Assembly: GCF_001982635.1 (NCBI RefSeq)
Contig: NZ_MKFI01000006.1
Coordinates: forward strand, 459,689 to 523,688
DNA: 64,000 nt
Direction of reading: 5' to 3'
Source of the DNA: Bradyrhizobium mercantei
GTDB lineage: Bacteria; Pseudomonadota; Alphaproteobacteria; Rhizobiales; Xanthobacteraceae
The position numbers and the translations under genes were made by a program. The notes beneath the pieces are model-generated. The model did not search any database and had not been told where the DNA came from. It saw only the letters and a list, made by a program, of their open reading frames with translations. Each line of letters begins with the position of its first letter. Position 1 is the stretch's first letter. This document shows positions 18,235 through 26,773 of this stretch, one piece after another.

Positions 18235-18462
18235 CTATTGTTGTTGCTGCTGTTGCTGCTGGCTCGCGTCGAGCGTCCGCCGCTTCGCCAGCGCGATCGC
18301 CTCGCGCAGCACGTCGAGGTCGCCGATGTGGTTGGCGAGCACCAGCACCAGCGCGGCATCGAGATCGGCGCTCTGCGCGTCGGTGAGGCCCCGATGCGCC
18401 TCGACGATGGCACGGAAGGCGTCATCGGGCTTTGCGAAGTTCGAACTGGTCGACAGCGCCAT
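18235..18462 (-). CDS. DUF2783 small protein with C-terminal polyglutamine
   Basis: A 75-residue acidic helical protein. The body (KPDDAFRAIVEAHRGLTD, LDAALVLVLANHIGDL, VLREAIALAK) fits DUF2783, small proteins found with MBL and flavoprotein genes of aromatic degradation. It ends in eight consecutive Gln codons encoded by CAA/CAG triplets, a tract that can change length by slippage. It is 9 bases behind the flavin monooxygenase stop and 28 bases before the MBL start, within one operon. Its function is unknown. Confidence 0.8.
   Translation of the reverse strand: MALSTSSNFAKPDDAFRAIVEAHRGLTDAQSADLDAALVLVLANHIGDLDVLREAIALAKRRTLDASQQQQQQQQ
18238..18261 (-). repeat. CAA/CAG triplet repeat coding (Gln)8
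   Basis: Eight CAR codons in a row form the last residues of the DUF2783 protein, right before its TAG. Mixed CAA and CAG use lowers but does not remove the chance of slippage. Confidence 0.85.
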
Positions 18463-18471
18463 GACTGCTCC

Positions 18472-20100
18472 TCAGTTCAGGCCTGATGCGCGCGCCAGCG
18501 CCGCATCGAGTGCCGGCCGCGTGGCGTTGCGGAAGCGCGCCGCGACATAACCATCCGGCCGCAGCAGATAGGCGGTGCCGGGCTCGGCGTCGTAGCGCTT
18601 GCCGGCAAGGCCCTGCGCGTCGACCAGCCCGCCCTCGCCGCCGAGGCGAATGCTGCCGACGCCTTCGGGCACATCAGCGGCCGCGCCATTGCCAAACTCC
18701 AGCAGCGTGAACCGCGTTCCCTGCCTGATGAAAACCTCAGTCAGATAGCTGGAACCACCGCCCGGCTCGGTCACCGGCGCATCCAGCATCGAGGCGCCCG
18801 GCCGCGGGCCGCCGCGCCAGCTATCGCGATCGCCGCTCGACAGCGGCGTGTCGTAGACCGACGGCACCGACAGCCGGCCGCCATTGACCATGCGCTTGCC
18901 GAACTCGGTATCCTTCGCGAGCGACAGCACCGCCTGGCGCAGCCGCGCCTCCTGCTTCGTCACCGGCGCCATGAAATCGGTCGAGCGGGTCGACTCGCGG
19001 ATGTTCTCGTCCGCCGCGGCGCTGCGCTCGATGTGGTAACTCTCCAGCAAGCCTTCGGGCGAGGCCCGGCGCAGCACGCGGTCGAGCTTCCACGCCAGAT
19101 TCTCGGCATCCTCTAACCCGGAATTGGCGCCACGCGCGCCGAACGGCGACACCTGGTGCGCGGAATCGCCGGCGAAGATCACCCGGCCGTGGATGAACTT
19201 GGCCATCCGGCGGCACTGGAACTTGTACAGCGAGATCCACTCGAACTCGAACTTGTCGTGCCCGAGCATGCGCTCGATCCGCGGCCGCACGTTTTCGGGC
19301 TGCTTCTCGGCCACCGGATCGGCATCAGGATTGAGCTGGAGGTCGATCCGCCAGATGTCGTCGGGCTGCCTGTGCAGCAGCGCCGAGCGTCCGGCATGGA
19401 ACGGCGGATCGAACCAGAACCAGCGCTCGGTCGGGAATGCCGCCGTCATCTTGACGTCGGCGATCAGGAACTGATCCTCGAACACCTGGCCTGCGAACTC
19501 CGCGCCGACCATCTGCCGGAGCGACGAGCGGGCGCCGTCGCAGGCCACGACAAACGATGCATACACCTGGTAGGAGCCTTCAGGCGTCGCAATGGTCAGC
19601 GCGACGCCGTCGTTGCGGCTCTCCAGCGCGATCACCTTGTTGCGCCAGCGCAGGTCGATGTCAGGCAGCTGTTCGACCCGATCGACCAGATAGGCCTCGG
19701 CGTAGAACTGCTGCAGATTGATGAAAGCGGGCCGCTTGTGGCCTTCCTCGGGAAGCAGGTTGAACTGGTAGAGCTGCGAGGCCCCATGGAAAATCTTGCC
19801 GACGCTCCACACCACACCCTTCTCGACCATGCGGTCACCGACGCCGAGGCGATCCCAGAACTCCAGCGAGCGTTTGGAGAAGCAGATCGCGCGCGAGCCT
19901 TCGCCGATCCGGTCGGCGTCGTCGAGCAGCACCACGCGCTGGCCGCGCTGCGCGAGGTCGATCGCCAGCGACAGCCCCACGGGTCCGGCGCCGACCACGA
20001 CGACCGGGTGCTCCGCGATATTGGCGCCCGACCGCTCCTGGTCGGGGTGACGGCGATAGCCGAACTGGGTTTTGGCCTGTGCCGTATGGGCTGATGCCAT
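18472..20100 (-). CDS. FAD-dependent aromatic monooxygenase (PheA/MhpA-type), first gene of the homogentisate operon
   Basis: A 542-residue class A flavoprotein monooxygenase. The Rossmann GxGxxG is GAGPVG (37-42), the DG motif is VVACDGARSSLRQ, and the second FAD motif is GDSAHQVSPFGARG with D312. A C-terminal thioredoxin-like part follows (ARPGASMLDAP, PDGYVAARF). Relatives hydroxylate phenols, 3-hydroxyphenylpropionate or 3-hydroxyphenylacetate using NAD(P)H and O2. Leading an operon with hmgA and fahA, it may make homogentisate from a hydroxyphenylacetate (inference). It is divergent from a MarR regulator. Confidence 0.87.
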   Translation of the reverse strand: MASAHTAQAKTQFGYRRHPDQERSGANIAEHPVVVVGAGPVGLSLAIDLAQRGQRVVLLDDADRIGEGSRAICFSKRSLEFWDRLGVGDRMVEKGVVWSVGKIFHGASQLYQFNLLPEEGHKRPAFINLQQFYAEAYLVDRVEQLPDIDLRWRNKVIALESRNDGVALTIATPEGSYQVYASFVVACDGARSSLRQMVGAEFAGQVFEDQFLIADVKMTAAFPTERWFWFDPPFHAGRSALLHRQPDDIWRIDLQLNPDADPVAEKQPENVRPRIERMLGHDKFEFEWISLYKFQCRRMAKFIHGRVIFAGDSAHQVSPFGARGANSGLEDAENLAWKLDRVLRRASPEGLLESYHIERSAAADENIRESTRSTDFMAPVTKQEARLRQAVLSLAKDTEFGKRMVNGGRLSVPSVYDTPLSSGDRDSWRGGPRPGASMLDAPVTEPGGGSSYLTEVFIRQGTRFTLLEFGNGAAADVPEGVGSIRLGGEGGLVDAQGLAGKRYDAEPGTAYLLRPDGYVAARFRNATRPALDAALARASGLN

Positions 20101-20265
20101 TGGGTGACCCTGGATGTTCCCTCGAGCCGGCTTGTCGCTGCGGCTTGTGTGACTGGTTTGCGACGGGCACCTTGCGAGCCGGCCGCGACCTTGCTAAATT
20201 AGTCTCACTTGCAACTATCTTAAACTCCCAGTCGGGCCCGACGTCAACTCAATTTGGAGGAATTT
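20101..20265. promoter_or_regulatory. Divergent promoter region, flavin monooxygenase operon / MarR
   Basis: A 165-base region with a locally AT-rich core near 20192-20224 (GCTAAATTAGTCTCACTTGCAAC followed by TATCTTAA) that contains the small palindrome TTGCAA. No textbook promoter hexamers stand out. GGAGG at 20256-20260 is the ribosome site of the MarR gene. A MarR operator is expected here by position, but I cannot define its edges. Confidence 0.4.
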
Positions 20266-20826
20266 TTGGCCAGGACCTCTGCAAGCCAGCCTCCAGCGCG
20301 GCCGCGCAGCGCCGTGGAAGCGGACCCGCGCGACGATGCCGCGGCGGCGAAGAAGCGCCTCGATCTCTTTCATTTCATGCCGTTCCGCCTGAACCGGCTG
20401 GCGGCCGAGGTGTCCTCGGCGCTGTCGAGCGAATATCAGGCGCGCTACGGCCTCGACATTCCGGAATGGCGCGTGCTCGCAACACTCGGCTTCCGCAGCG
20501 ATCCCTGCAGCGCGCAATACATCGCACACTGCACCCGCACGCATAAATCGACCATCAGCCGCGCGGTATCGGCCTTGATGGAGCGCGAGATCGTCGAGCG
20601 CGTCGAGAACGCCGACGACCGCCGCGAATTCCGCCTGCAACTGACCAAAAAGGGCCAGGCACTGTACGAAGAGCTGATCCCGCGCCTGCTGCGCAAGGAG
20701 CAGGAGATCCTGTCCTGCCTCTCCGCGCAGGAACGCCGCGACCTCGGCCGCCTGCTCGGCAAGGTCGAAAGCAGCCTCGAGCTGGTGCAGACCAGCGAAG
20801 AGGCCGACGCCAAGGACGTGTATTAG
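20266..20826 (+). CDS. MarR-family transcriptional regulator
   Basis: A 186-residue winged-helix regulator. After a charged N-terminus, the fold spans about 40-170: PFRLNRLAAEVSSALS, YGLDIPEWRVLATLG, recognition helix THKSTISRAVSALMER, and wing DDRREFRLQLTKKG. The start is a TTG at 20266, five bases behind GGAGG; a TTG at 20254 would bury that site inside the gene. The divergent position makes it the probable repressor of the operon starting with the flavin monooxygenase, responding to an aromatic acid or CoA ester (inference). Confidence 0.9.
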   Translation: MARTSASQPPARPRSAVEADPRDDAAAAKKRLDLFHFMPFRLNRLAAEVSSALSSEYQARYGLDIPEWRVLATLGFRSDPCSAQYIAHCTRTHKSTISRAVSALMEREIVERVENADDRREFRLQLTKKGQALYEELIPRLLRKEQEILSCLSAQERRDLGRLLGKVESSLELVQTSEEADAKDVY

Positions 20827-20836
20827 GGCCACTCAA

Positions 20837-21005
20837 CCCGTCATCCCCGCGCAAAGGCTTCGCCTTGTCGCTGGAGGAGCGCCAACGGGTCCGCGCCAAG
20901 CGCGGCCCGATGACAGGCTCCGCGCGTCTCGAAGGATGCACGGCCCGGCTGGTGGCCGTCGACCCTTCGAGACGCGCGCAAGTGCGCGCTCCTCAGGGTG
21001 ACGGT
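20837..21005. repeat. Composite fold-back repeats after the MarR gene
   Basis: Two palindromic segments abut: 20837-20913 (CCCGTCATCCCCGCGCAAAGG... to ...CGCGGCCCGATGACAGG), and then one carrying CGCGTCTCGAAGGAT / ACCCTTCGAGACGCGCG and ending CTCAGGGTGACGG. The second part is related to the elements at 50672 and 51239. Confidence 0.65.
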
Positions 21006-21033
21006 GATGGAATTTTGCGCGCAGTCCCTCCAC

Positions 21034-21119
21034 CGTCATTGCGAGCGAAGCGAAGCAATCCATGCATGCAAGCATGCGGACCGATGGATTGCTTCGTCGC
21101 TGCGCTCCTCGCAATGACG
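21034..21119. repeat. Fold-back intergenic repeat, 'gtcattgcgag' family (copy 3)
   Basis: CGTCATTGCGAGCGAAGCG... paired with ...CTCCTCGCAATGACG, with GAAGCAATCCAT / GATGGATTGCTTC inside and a GCATGCAAGCATGC self-complementary centre. It lies between convergent genes and ends 7 bases before the stop of the dehydrogenase. Confidence 0.8.
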
Positions 21120-21125
21120 GAGCCG

Positions 21126-22007
21126 TCACGCTCCCTCGATATGCTTCGCGATGACCGGGAAATAATTATCCTTCGATCCCTTGTCGATCGCCTCCTGCAG
21201 CACCGTGCCGATCAGCTCAGCGCCGCGGATCCTGATGCCGGCGTCGGCGGCGAGTTCCAGTGCGTAGGACAAATCCTTCAGCGCATATTCGGTCGAGAAG
21301 GCGCGCTCCGGAAACACGCCCGGCACGATCGCCTTCATGCCGTGGTTACGCAGCGCAAAGCTGTCGGCTGAGCCCTTCGACAGCGTCTCCAGCAGCAATT
21401 TTGGATCGACGCCATTGTGCTTCGCCACCGCGACCGCCTCAGCCAGCGCATTCACGGTCTCGAACAGCACCATGTTGTTGAGGATTTTTGTCACCTGACC
21501 GGCGCCGACGTCGCCGCAATTGGTGACGTCGGTGGCAAAGCAGCGGATCAGCGGTTCGATCGCGGCATAGAGTGCAGGCACCGCGCCGACCATCACGCTG
21601 AGCGTGCCGTCCTGCGCCGCCTGCCGCGTGCGCGCGATCGGCGCGTCGGCCCAGGCCGCGCCCCTGGCCTGCAATTGTCCGGCGAAATCGCGGGTCTGGC
21701 TCACCGAGGACGTGCCGAGGTCGACCACGATTTGGCCGCTCCTCGCATTCCTCAAAATGCCGTCGCCTTCGAACACGGCACGCACATGCTTGGCGCTCGG
21801 CAGGCAGAGGAACAGCACGTCGCTCTGCTTGATGACGTCCGCCACCGAGGAGGCCACCTCGGCGCCGTCGGCGCGCAGGCGCTCGAGCGGCTCGGCCGCG
21901 AGGTCGAACACGACGACGCGCTTGCCGCTCTTCTTGACCAGGTTGCGGCAAATCGGCTCACCCATCACGCCGAGGCCGATGAAGCCGAGAGTCTTATAGT
22001 CAGTCAT
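21126..22007 (-). CDS. NAD(P)-dependent beta-hydroxyacid dehydrogenase (3-hydroxyisobutyrate dehydrogenase family)
   Basis: A 293-residue dehydrogenase. The N-terminal Rossmann motif is GFIGLGVMGEPIC (about 8-20); a substrate-loop segment VDLGTSSVSQTRDF follows, with the candidate catalytic Lys in GAGQVTKILNNMV. The family oxidises or reduces 3-hydroxyisobutyrate, tartronate semialdehyde or similar acids. The true start is ATG 22007; the long upstream frame runs into the next gene. It is 62 bases behind the lactonase gene in the same direction. Its substrate is not clear. Confidence 0.86.
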   Translation of the reverse strand: MTDYKTLGFIGLGVMGEPICRNLVKKSGKRVVVFDLAAEPLERLRADGAEVASSVADVIKQSDVLFLCLPSAKHVRAVFEGDGILRNARSGQIVVDLGTSSVSQTRDFAGQLQARGAAWADAPIARTRQAAQDGTLSVMVGAVPALYAAIEPLIRCFATDVTNCGDVGAGQVTKILNNMVLFETVNALAEAVAVAKHNGVDPKLLLETLSKGSADSFALRNHGMKAIVPGVFPERAFSTEYALKDLSYALELAADAGIRIRGAELIGTVLQEAIDKGSKDNYFPVIAKHIEGA

Positions 22008-22069
22008 ATCGCTACTTCTTCTTGACGTTTCTTGACGTGTTGCGGATGCGCCGCGCCCGATCGGCGAGG

Positions 22070-22876
22070 CTATTTCGCGAACGATCGCGACGGCGCCAGA
22101 TGCAGCGCGAATGCATCGACCTTGTCGCTGGCGCGCGGATAGATCTCGCTGACGATCGGATCGTGACCGGGGATGAAGCGGTCGGGATGACCGGCAAGCC
22201 GCTCGACGGTCTCCCAGCCCTGCGCCATGTCGCCGACATTGTAGACGATCGGGAACGGGCTCTTCTTGTGCAGGTTCGCATAGTAATGCGCGGCGTCCGA
22301 CGCCAGCACAACCGGGCCGCGCGCGGTCTCGACCCGCACCACCTGGAGGCCGTCGGAATGGCCGCCGACCCGATGCACGGTGACGCCCGGCGCGATCTCG
22401 CCGTCGCCGGAATGGAAGGTGACGCGCTCGCCATACACATGGCGGACCATCTGCGTGACGTGTTCGATGGAGAACGGATGGCGCAGCATGCCGTTGCACA
22501 TGCAGCGGCCGGTCGCGTAGCTCATCTCGCGTTCCTGCAGATGGAATTTGGCGTTCGGAAAGCGATCCAGATTGCCGGCGTGGTCGTAATGCAGATGGGT
22601 GACGATGACGTCGCGGATCGCATCGGCGCTGACGCCGAAGCCCGCCAGCGCATCGACCGGATTGAGCGTCAGCTTGCGGGCGCGCGCCTTGGCCTCCTCG
22701 GCGTTGAAGCCGGTGTCGACCAGGATGTCACGGCCGTGGCCGCGGATCAGCCAGACGAAATAATCCAGATCCTGCGCCGTGGTGTCGTGCGGATCGGGGA
22801 CCAGGAAGTTGAGGTGGGGCGTGCGCGGCGACATCGTCGCATAGCGCAGGGCATAGATTTCGTAGGCGTTTCCCAT
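22070..22876 (-). CDS. N-acyl homoserine lactonase-like MBL enzyme
   Basis: A 268-residue MBL-fold hydrolase with an intact dinuclear metal site: HLHYDH at 94-99, a further His in GGHSDG, Asp in LASDAAHYY and His in IPGHDP. The layout and length match the AttM/AiiA-like lactonases that open the ring of N-acyl homoserine lactones. Quorum-signal quenching is the family function, but other lactones are possible. It shares a direction with the downstream dehydrogenase and is divergent from the caspase-like gene. Confidence 0.82.
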   Translation of the reverse strand: MGNAYEIYALRYATMSPRTPHLNFLVPDPHDTTAQDLDYFVWLIRGHGRDILVDTGFNAEEAKARARKLTLNPVDALAGFGVSADAIRDVIVTHLHYDHAGNLDRFPNAKFHLQEREMSYATGRCMCNGMLRHPFSIEHVTQMVRHVYGERVTFHSGDGEIAPGVTVHRVGGHSDGLQVVRVETARGPVVLASDAAHYYANLHKKSPFPIVYNVGDMAQGWETVERLAGHPDRFIPGHDPIVSEIYPRASDKVDAFALHLAPSRSFAK

Positions 22877-23220
22877 CGGTTTCGCTCTTGTTTACAGTCT
22901 TGTTGGAATGGCTTGCCGTCCCGGACACCAAGCCATCGCCGCCCGCAAAGGTCAAACCGCGCGGCGTGCGACGAGCGCATGACAGGGCAGCAAGGGCTCT
23001 GTGAGTGCAATCACATTATCGGCTCGCAGGAACCGGCACCATGTCGCGACGGCGATGGCCGCCATGACCGCATGCTGTTGCACTGCGGTCTCGTGATCGT
23101 CATCTCGACAAACGATGCTGCCGCAAGCCGTTGACGGGAGTTTGGCCGTGGTTTGATAATGGATTTTCGCTAGAGTAAGGTCCCCGGGGCGCAGGCTGGA
23201 AGCGGCGCCATTTCATTGGA
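22877..23220. other. Divergent intergenic region, lactonase / caspase-like gene
   Basis: 344 bases with no convincing ORF. The right half carries a sigma-70-like promoter (23131-23160) pointing at the caspase-like gene. Nothing recognisable drives the lactonase gene. Confidence 0.5.
23131..23160 (+). promoter_or_regulatory. Candidate sigma-70 promoter of the caspase-like gene
   Basis: TTGACG (23131-23136), an 18-base spacer and GATAAT (23155-23160) lie about 60 bases upstream of the start codon. Both hexamers are close to consensus. Confidence 0.5.
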
Positions 23221-24795
23221 ATGCCGCGATCTGGATTTGCTGCGATTATGAAAATCCGCCTTGCCTTGCTCGCCACGCTGATTTTTTCAATCGCGGCGCC
23301 AACCCTGTCCTTCGCCGCCGGCGACCGTTTCGCGTTGGTCATCGGCAATGCCAAATATCCGGACGCCGACGCGCCGCTGAAGGAGCCGATCAACGACGCA
23401 CGTGACGTCGCCGACGAGCTCAAGCGCGACGGCTTCACCGTCGAGGTCGGCGAGAACCTGACCGGCGACGGCATGCGCCGCGCCTTCGACCGGCTCTACG
23501 GCAAGATCAAGCCGGGCTCGGTCGCGCTGATCTTCTTCTCGGGTTACGGCATCCAGTCGAACCGGCAGAGCTACATGATCCCGATCGATGCGCAGATCTG
23601 GGCCGAGGCCGACGTTCGCCGCGACGGCTTTAGCCTCGAGAACGTGCTCGGCGAGATCAACAGCCGCGGCGCCGGAGTGAAGATCGCCCTGATCGATGCC
23701 AGCAGGCGCAACCCGTTCGAACGCCGTTTCCGCAGCTTCTCGGCGGGGCTTGCCCCGGTCATCGCACCCAACGGAACGCTGGTGATGTATTCGGCGGCGC
23801 TGTCGTCCGTCGTCTCTGACAATGGCAGCGACCACAGCCTGTTCGTGCGGGAACTTTTGAAGGAGATCCGCACCCCCGACCTGATGGCGGAGGAGACGCT
23901 GAACCGGACCCGCGTCGGCGTCACCCGGGCGTCGCGGCAGGAACAGGTGCCGTGGATCTCGTCGTCCCTGGCCGAGGATTTCTCGTTCATTCCGGGCGGT
24001 GCGGCCGCTCCAGGCGGCACGGGCGGACCGTCGCCCGCATCGCCGTCGCCCGAGGTGGCAGCGGCACCGCCGGTTACGCCGCCGCCGGCTCCGCCAGCCC
24101 CGCCCGCGGCAACGCCGACGCCGCCGGCCGCAACAGCGCCGACTCCAGCACCGGCGCAGCCGAAGCCGCCCGTTGCGGCAGCACCGGCCTCACCGCCGCC
24201 CCCGCCAAAGACGCCCGAGGTCGCGCTGCCGCCGCCCGCGCCTCCGCCACCGGTCGTGATCCAGCCCACGCCAGCGCCAAGCAATTCGCCCGTGCTCGCC
24301 GATGATCCGACGATCAAGAGCCTGAGCGAGAAACTGGACAAGAACCCCGATGACGCGGCTGCGCTGTATCGCCGCGGCCAGGTCTACGCCAGCAAGGGCG
24401 CCTACGACCTCGCGGTGAAGGACTTCACCAATTCGCTGCGGCTGAACCCGAAGGATGTCGAGGCCTACAACAACCGCTGCTGGGTCCGCACCGTGATCGG
24501 CGACCTGCAGGCGGCGCTGAAGGACTGCAACGAGGCGCTGCGGCTGCGCCCGAATTTCGTCGATGCGCTCGACAGCCGCGGGCTGATGAACCTGAAGGGC
24601 GGGCAGAACAAGAACGCCATCGCCGATTTCGACGCCGCGCTGAAGATCAACCCGCGGCTGACCTCGTCGCTGTACGGGCGCGGCCTCGCCAAGAAGCGCA
24701 ACGGCGCGGTCGCGGAAGGCGATCTCGACATCGCCAACGCCAAGGCGATGGATCCGAATATCGTCAAGGAATTCACCGACTACGGCGTGCAGTGA
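23221..24795 (+). CDS. Secreted caspase-fold protein with Tyr/Ser in place of His/Cys, plus C-terminal TPRs
   Basis: A 524-residue exported protein with a signal sequence to about residue 32. The caspase-like domain spans about 35-260. The catalytic His motif is FSGYG with Tyr109, and the Cys motif is DASRRNP with Ser161, so neither catalytic residue is present. The flanking pattern (LVIGNAKYP, PINDARDVADEL, SYMIPIDA) is otherwise well kept. A Pro/Ala-rich linker follows (about 262-355), then two to four TPR units (about 365-515: AALYRRGQVYASKGAYDLAV, NPKDVEAYNNRC). It is probably a periplasmic scaffold rather than a protease. ATG 23248 is an alternative start. A paralogue lies at 44458. Confidence 0.85.
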   Translation: MPRSGFAAIMKIRLALLATLIFSIAAPTLSFAAGDRFALVIGNAKYPDADAPLKEPINDARDVADELKRDGFTVEVGENLTGDGMRRAFDRLYGKIKPGSVALIFFSGYGIQSNRQSYMIPIDAQIWAEADVRRDGFSLENVLGEINSRGAGVKIALIDASRRNPFERRFRSFSAGLAPVIAPNGTLVMYSAALSSVVSDNGSDHSLFVRELLKEIRTPDLMAEETLNRTRVGVTRASRQEQVPWISSSLAEDFSFIPGGAAAPGGTGGPSPASPSPEVAAAPPVTPPPAPPAPPAATPTPPAATAPTPAPAQPKPPVAAAPASPPPPPKTPEVALPPPAPPPPVVIQPTPAPSNSPVLADDPTIKSLSEKLDKNPDDAAALYRRGQVYASKGAYDLAVKDFTNSLRLNPKDVEAYNNRCWVRTVIGDLQAALKDCNEALRLRPNFVDALDSRGLMNLKGGQNKNAIADFDAALKINPRLTSSLYGRGLAKKRNGAVAEGDLDIANAKAMDPNIVKEFTDYGVQ

Positions 24796-24929
24796 CAAAT
24801 CGATCGAGGCCGTCCTGGCCTCGAACCGCGGCTGGAATTGCGCGACTAATCAGAGGGTGCGTGCCGGGTCGATGCCAGCAATCTGAAGAGTTGCATGGAA
24901 CCGCGCAAGCCCGCGCAGGAGGGACCGAA

Positions 24930-25583
24930 ATGTTCAAGCCGTCGGCGAAGGCCGCGATCCTTTCCATCATGACCGTCGGCGCCGCGCTGTCGCTGGGCAT
25001 GGCGGCTGCCCGCGCCGGTGACGACGTCACCGAGGACCAGATCATCAGGGCGCTGACACCCGACAAGAAGCCGCTGACCCGCGGCCTCTCGGTCGGCCCG
25101 CAGACCACCTCGCCCGGGCTGAATGCCGACCAGGCCAAGTTCGTGCAGAGCGTCCGCGGCCGCGCCACCCGCTCGCTGTCCTCGGCGGAGCGCGAGGAAA
25201 TCGCGACCATCGTGCAGGACAAGCCGAAGATCGATCTCGAGATCAACTTCGACTACAATTCCGCCGACATCAGCGCGAAGTCGCTGCCCTCGGTGCAGGC
25301 GCTCGGCCGCGCCCTGACCAACCAGGATCTGAAGGGCTCAACCTTCGTGGTCGCCGGCCACACTGACGCGGCCGGCGGTGAGGACTATAATCAGGGCCTC
25401 TCGGAGCGCCGCGCCGACGCCATCAAGCGCTATCTGGTCGACAAATACGGCATCAACGGCACCGATCTCGTCACCGTCGGCTATGGCAAGAGCAAGCTGA
25501 AGGACCCGAGCCACCCGATGGCGGACGTCAACCGGCGCGTGCAGGTCGTGAACGTGGAAAATAAGGCCACCGCGTCCAAATGA
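24930..25583 (+). CDS. OmpA-family peptidoglycan-binding protein
   Basis: A 217-residue envelope protein with a signal peptide (about 1-29, ending AAARAG) and an OmpA C-terminal domain (about 103-213). The domain shows FDYNSADIS, VVAGHTDAAGGEDYNQGLSERRADAIKRY given in parts, and the closing NRRVQVVN. Such domains bind meso-diaminopimelate in peptidoglycan. Start ATG 24930 follows GGAGGGA; the longer frame to 24792 has no ribosome site. It is 134 bases downstream of the caspase/TPR gene, so the two may be co-expressed. Confidence 0.88.
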   Translation: MFKPSAKAAILSIMTVGAALSLGMAAARAGDDVTEDQIIRALTPDKKPLTRGLSVGPQTTSPGLNADQAKFVQSVRGRATRSLSSAEREEIATIVQDKPKIDLEINFDYNSADISAKSLPSVQALGRALTNQDLKGSTFVVAGHTDAAGGEDYNQGLSERRADAIKRYLVDKYGINGTDLVTVGYGKSKLKDPSHPMADVNRRVQVVNVENKATASK

Positions 25584-25625
25584 TCGCGCAGCGTTGGGCG
25601 TGGCGTGCCGGCTTTTTGAGGCTAC

Positions 25626-25662
25626 AATGCGTCCCGCACCCCGGCGGGGCGCATTTGCTTTT
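25626..25662 (+). terminator. Rho-independent terminator after the OmpA-like gene
   Basis: AATGCG...CCCGC pairs with GCGGG...CGCATT around a short loop, followed by TGCTTTT. It lies 43 bases past the stop codon. Confidence 0.65.
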
Positions 25663-25689
25663 GGGCCCGAGGTCCGAAGCGACCCTCAG

Positions 25690-25703
25690 GTGACCCGCCT
25701 CAC
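25690..25703. promoter_or_regulatory. Crp-like palindrome GTGA-N6-TCAC upstream of the RND operon
   Basis: GTGA CCCGCC TCAC matches the core of Crp/Fnr-superfamily sites. It lies 140 bases before the adaptor start, with a 'gggcatgatccggaac' segment beside it. A Crp/Fnr regulator is encoded in the window, but a link is only inference. Confidence 0.3.
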
Positions 25704-25843
25704 ATGACGTCAGGGCATGATCCGGAACAATGGACCCCGGCCTTGCGCATGTTCAAGGACTATGATGGCGAGCGTGATGAGACTTCGACGAGCGCCCAAG
25801 ACAACCCCTGTCGATACGCGGCAAGTTCTGGATTGATCCGGCG

Positions 25844-26761
25844 ATGAATTTTTCCCAATACCTCAAGCCTGCGCTCGGCACGGTGGTCTTCCTCGCGCTG
25901 GCCATCGCCTATTACGCGTTCGAGCACCGCTCCCATCCGGAGGAGAAGGAGACGCCTGGCCAGGCGCTGGTCGTGGTGACGAAATCGACCAATGCCTGCT
26001 TCTCCGACATGGTCCGCGTCACCGGCTTCATCGTGCCGCGCCGCGAGGCGCAGGTGAATGTCGACCAGGAGGGCTCTAAAGTCACCGACGTGCTGGTCCG
26101 CGAGGGCGATATTGTCACCGAGAACCAGGAACTGGCGCGGCTCACCCCGCCGCCGCAGCAGGCCGCCCAGGCCAATGCCAAGCCGATCGTGCTGCGTGCG
26201 CCGGCGGCGGGCCTGATCACCGAGGTACGCACCGCGCCCGGCGCGCCGGCCTCGCCGCAGGCGCCTCCGATGTTCAAGATCTCGATCGGCAACGAGATCG
26301 AGCTCGACGCCGAGGTGCCGGGCTTCCAGCTCCTGAAGCTCAATCCCGGCGCCAATGTGCGGATCAGCCGCGACGATGCGCCCGACATGGTCGGCAAGGT
26401 GCGCCAGATCTCGCCGCAGATCGACCGCACCACCCAGCTCGGGCACGTCCGCATCACCATCAACAACAATCCGACGCTGAAGGTCGGCATGTTCGCGCGC
26501 GCCAATATCGACGCCAAGCGCTCCTGCGGCGTCGCGGTGCCGCGCACCGCGATCGACCGCCTGACCTTGCAGGTCGTGAAGGGCAACACGGTCGAGACCC
26601 GCAAGGTGCGCGTCGGGCTGACCTCCGACACCTCGACCGAAATCCTTGAAGGCCTCGACGTCGGCGAAATCGTCGTGGCCGATGCTGGCACCTCGCTGCA
26701 TGACGGCGACCAGATCAAGACCATGTTCGCCGACGAACTCGATCGCACGCGATCACGGTAA
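25844..26761 (+). CDS. RND efflux periplasmic adaptor (membrane fusion protein)
   Basis: A 305-residue adaptor anchored by one N-terminal membrane segment (about 9-26). It contains a split lipoyl/barrel-sandwich motif (VTDVLVREGDIVTENQELARL and VLRAPAAGLITEV), beta-barrel (NPGANVRISRDD) and membrane-proximal parts. It lacks the long alpha-hairpin of classic AcrA, as in shorter MFP proteins. A permease gene starts 12 bases later, so the two form an efflux unit; an outer-membrane partner is not present nearby. Cys54 in STNACFSDMV is also found in the paralogue at 39362. Confidence 0.87.
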   Translation: MNFSQYLKPALGTVVFLALAIAYYAFEHRSHPEEKETPGQALVVVTKSTNACFSDMVRVTGFIVPRREAQVNVDQEGSKVTDVLVREGDIVTENQELARLTPPPQQAAQANAKPIVLRAPAAGLITEVRTAPGAPASPQAPPMFKISIGNEIELDAEVPGFQLLKLNPGANVRISRDDAPDMVGKVRQISPQIDRTTQLGHVRITINNNPTLKVGMFARANIDAKRSCGVAVPRTAIDRLTLQVVKGNTVETRKVRVGLTSDTSTEILEGLDVGEIVVADAGTSLHDGDQIKTMFADELDRTRSR

Positions 26762-26773
26762 CCGGGCACATCA

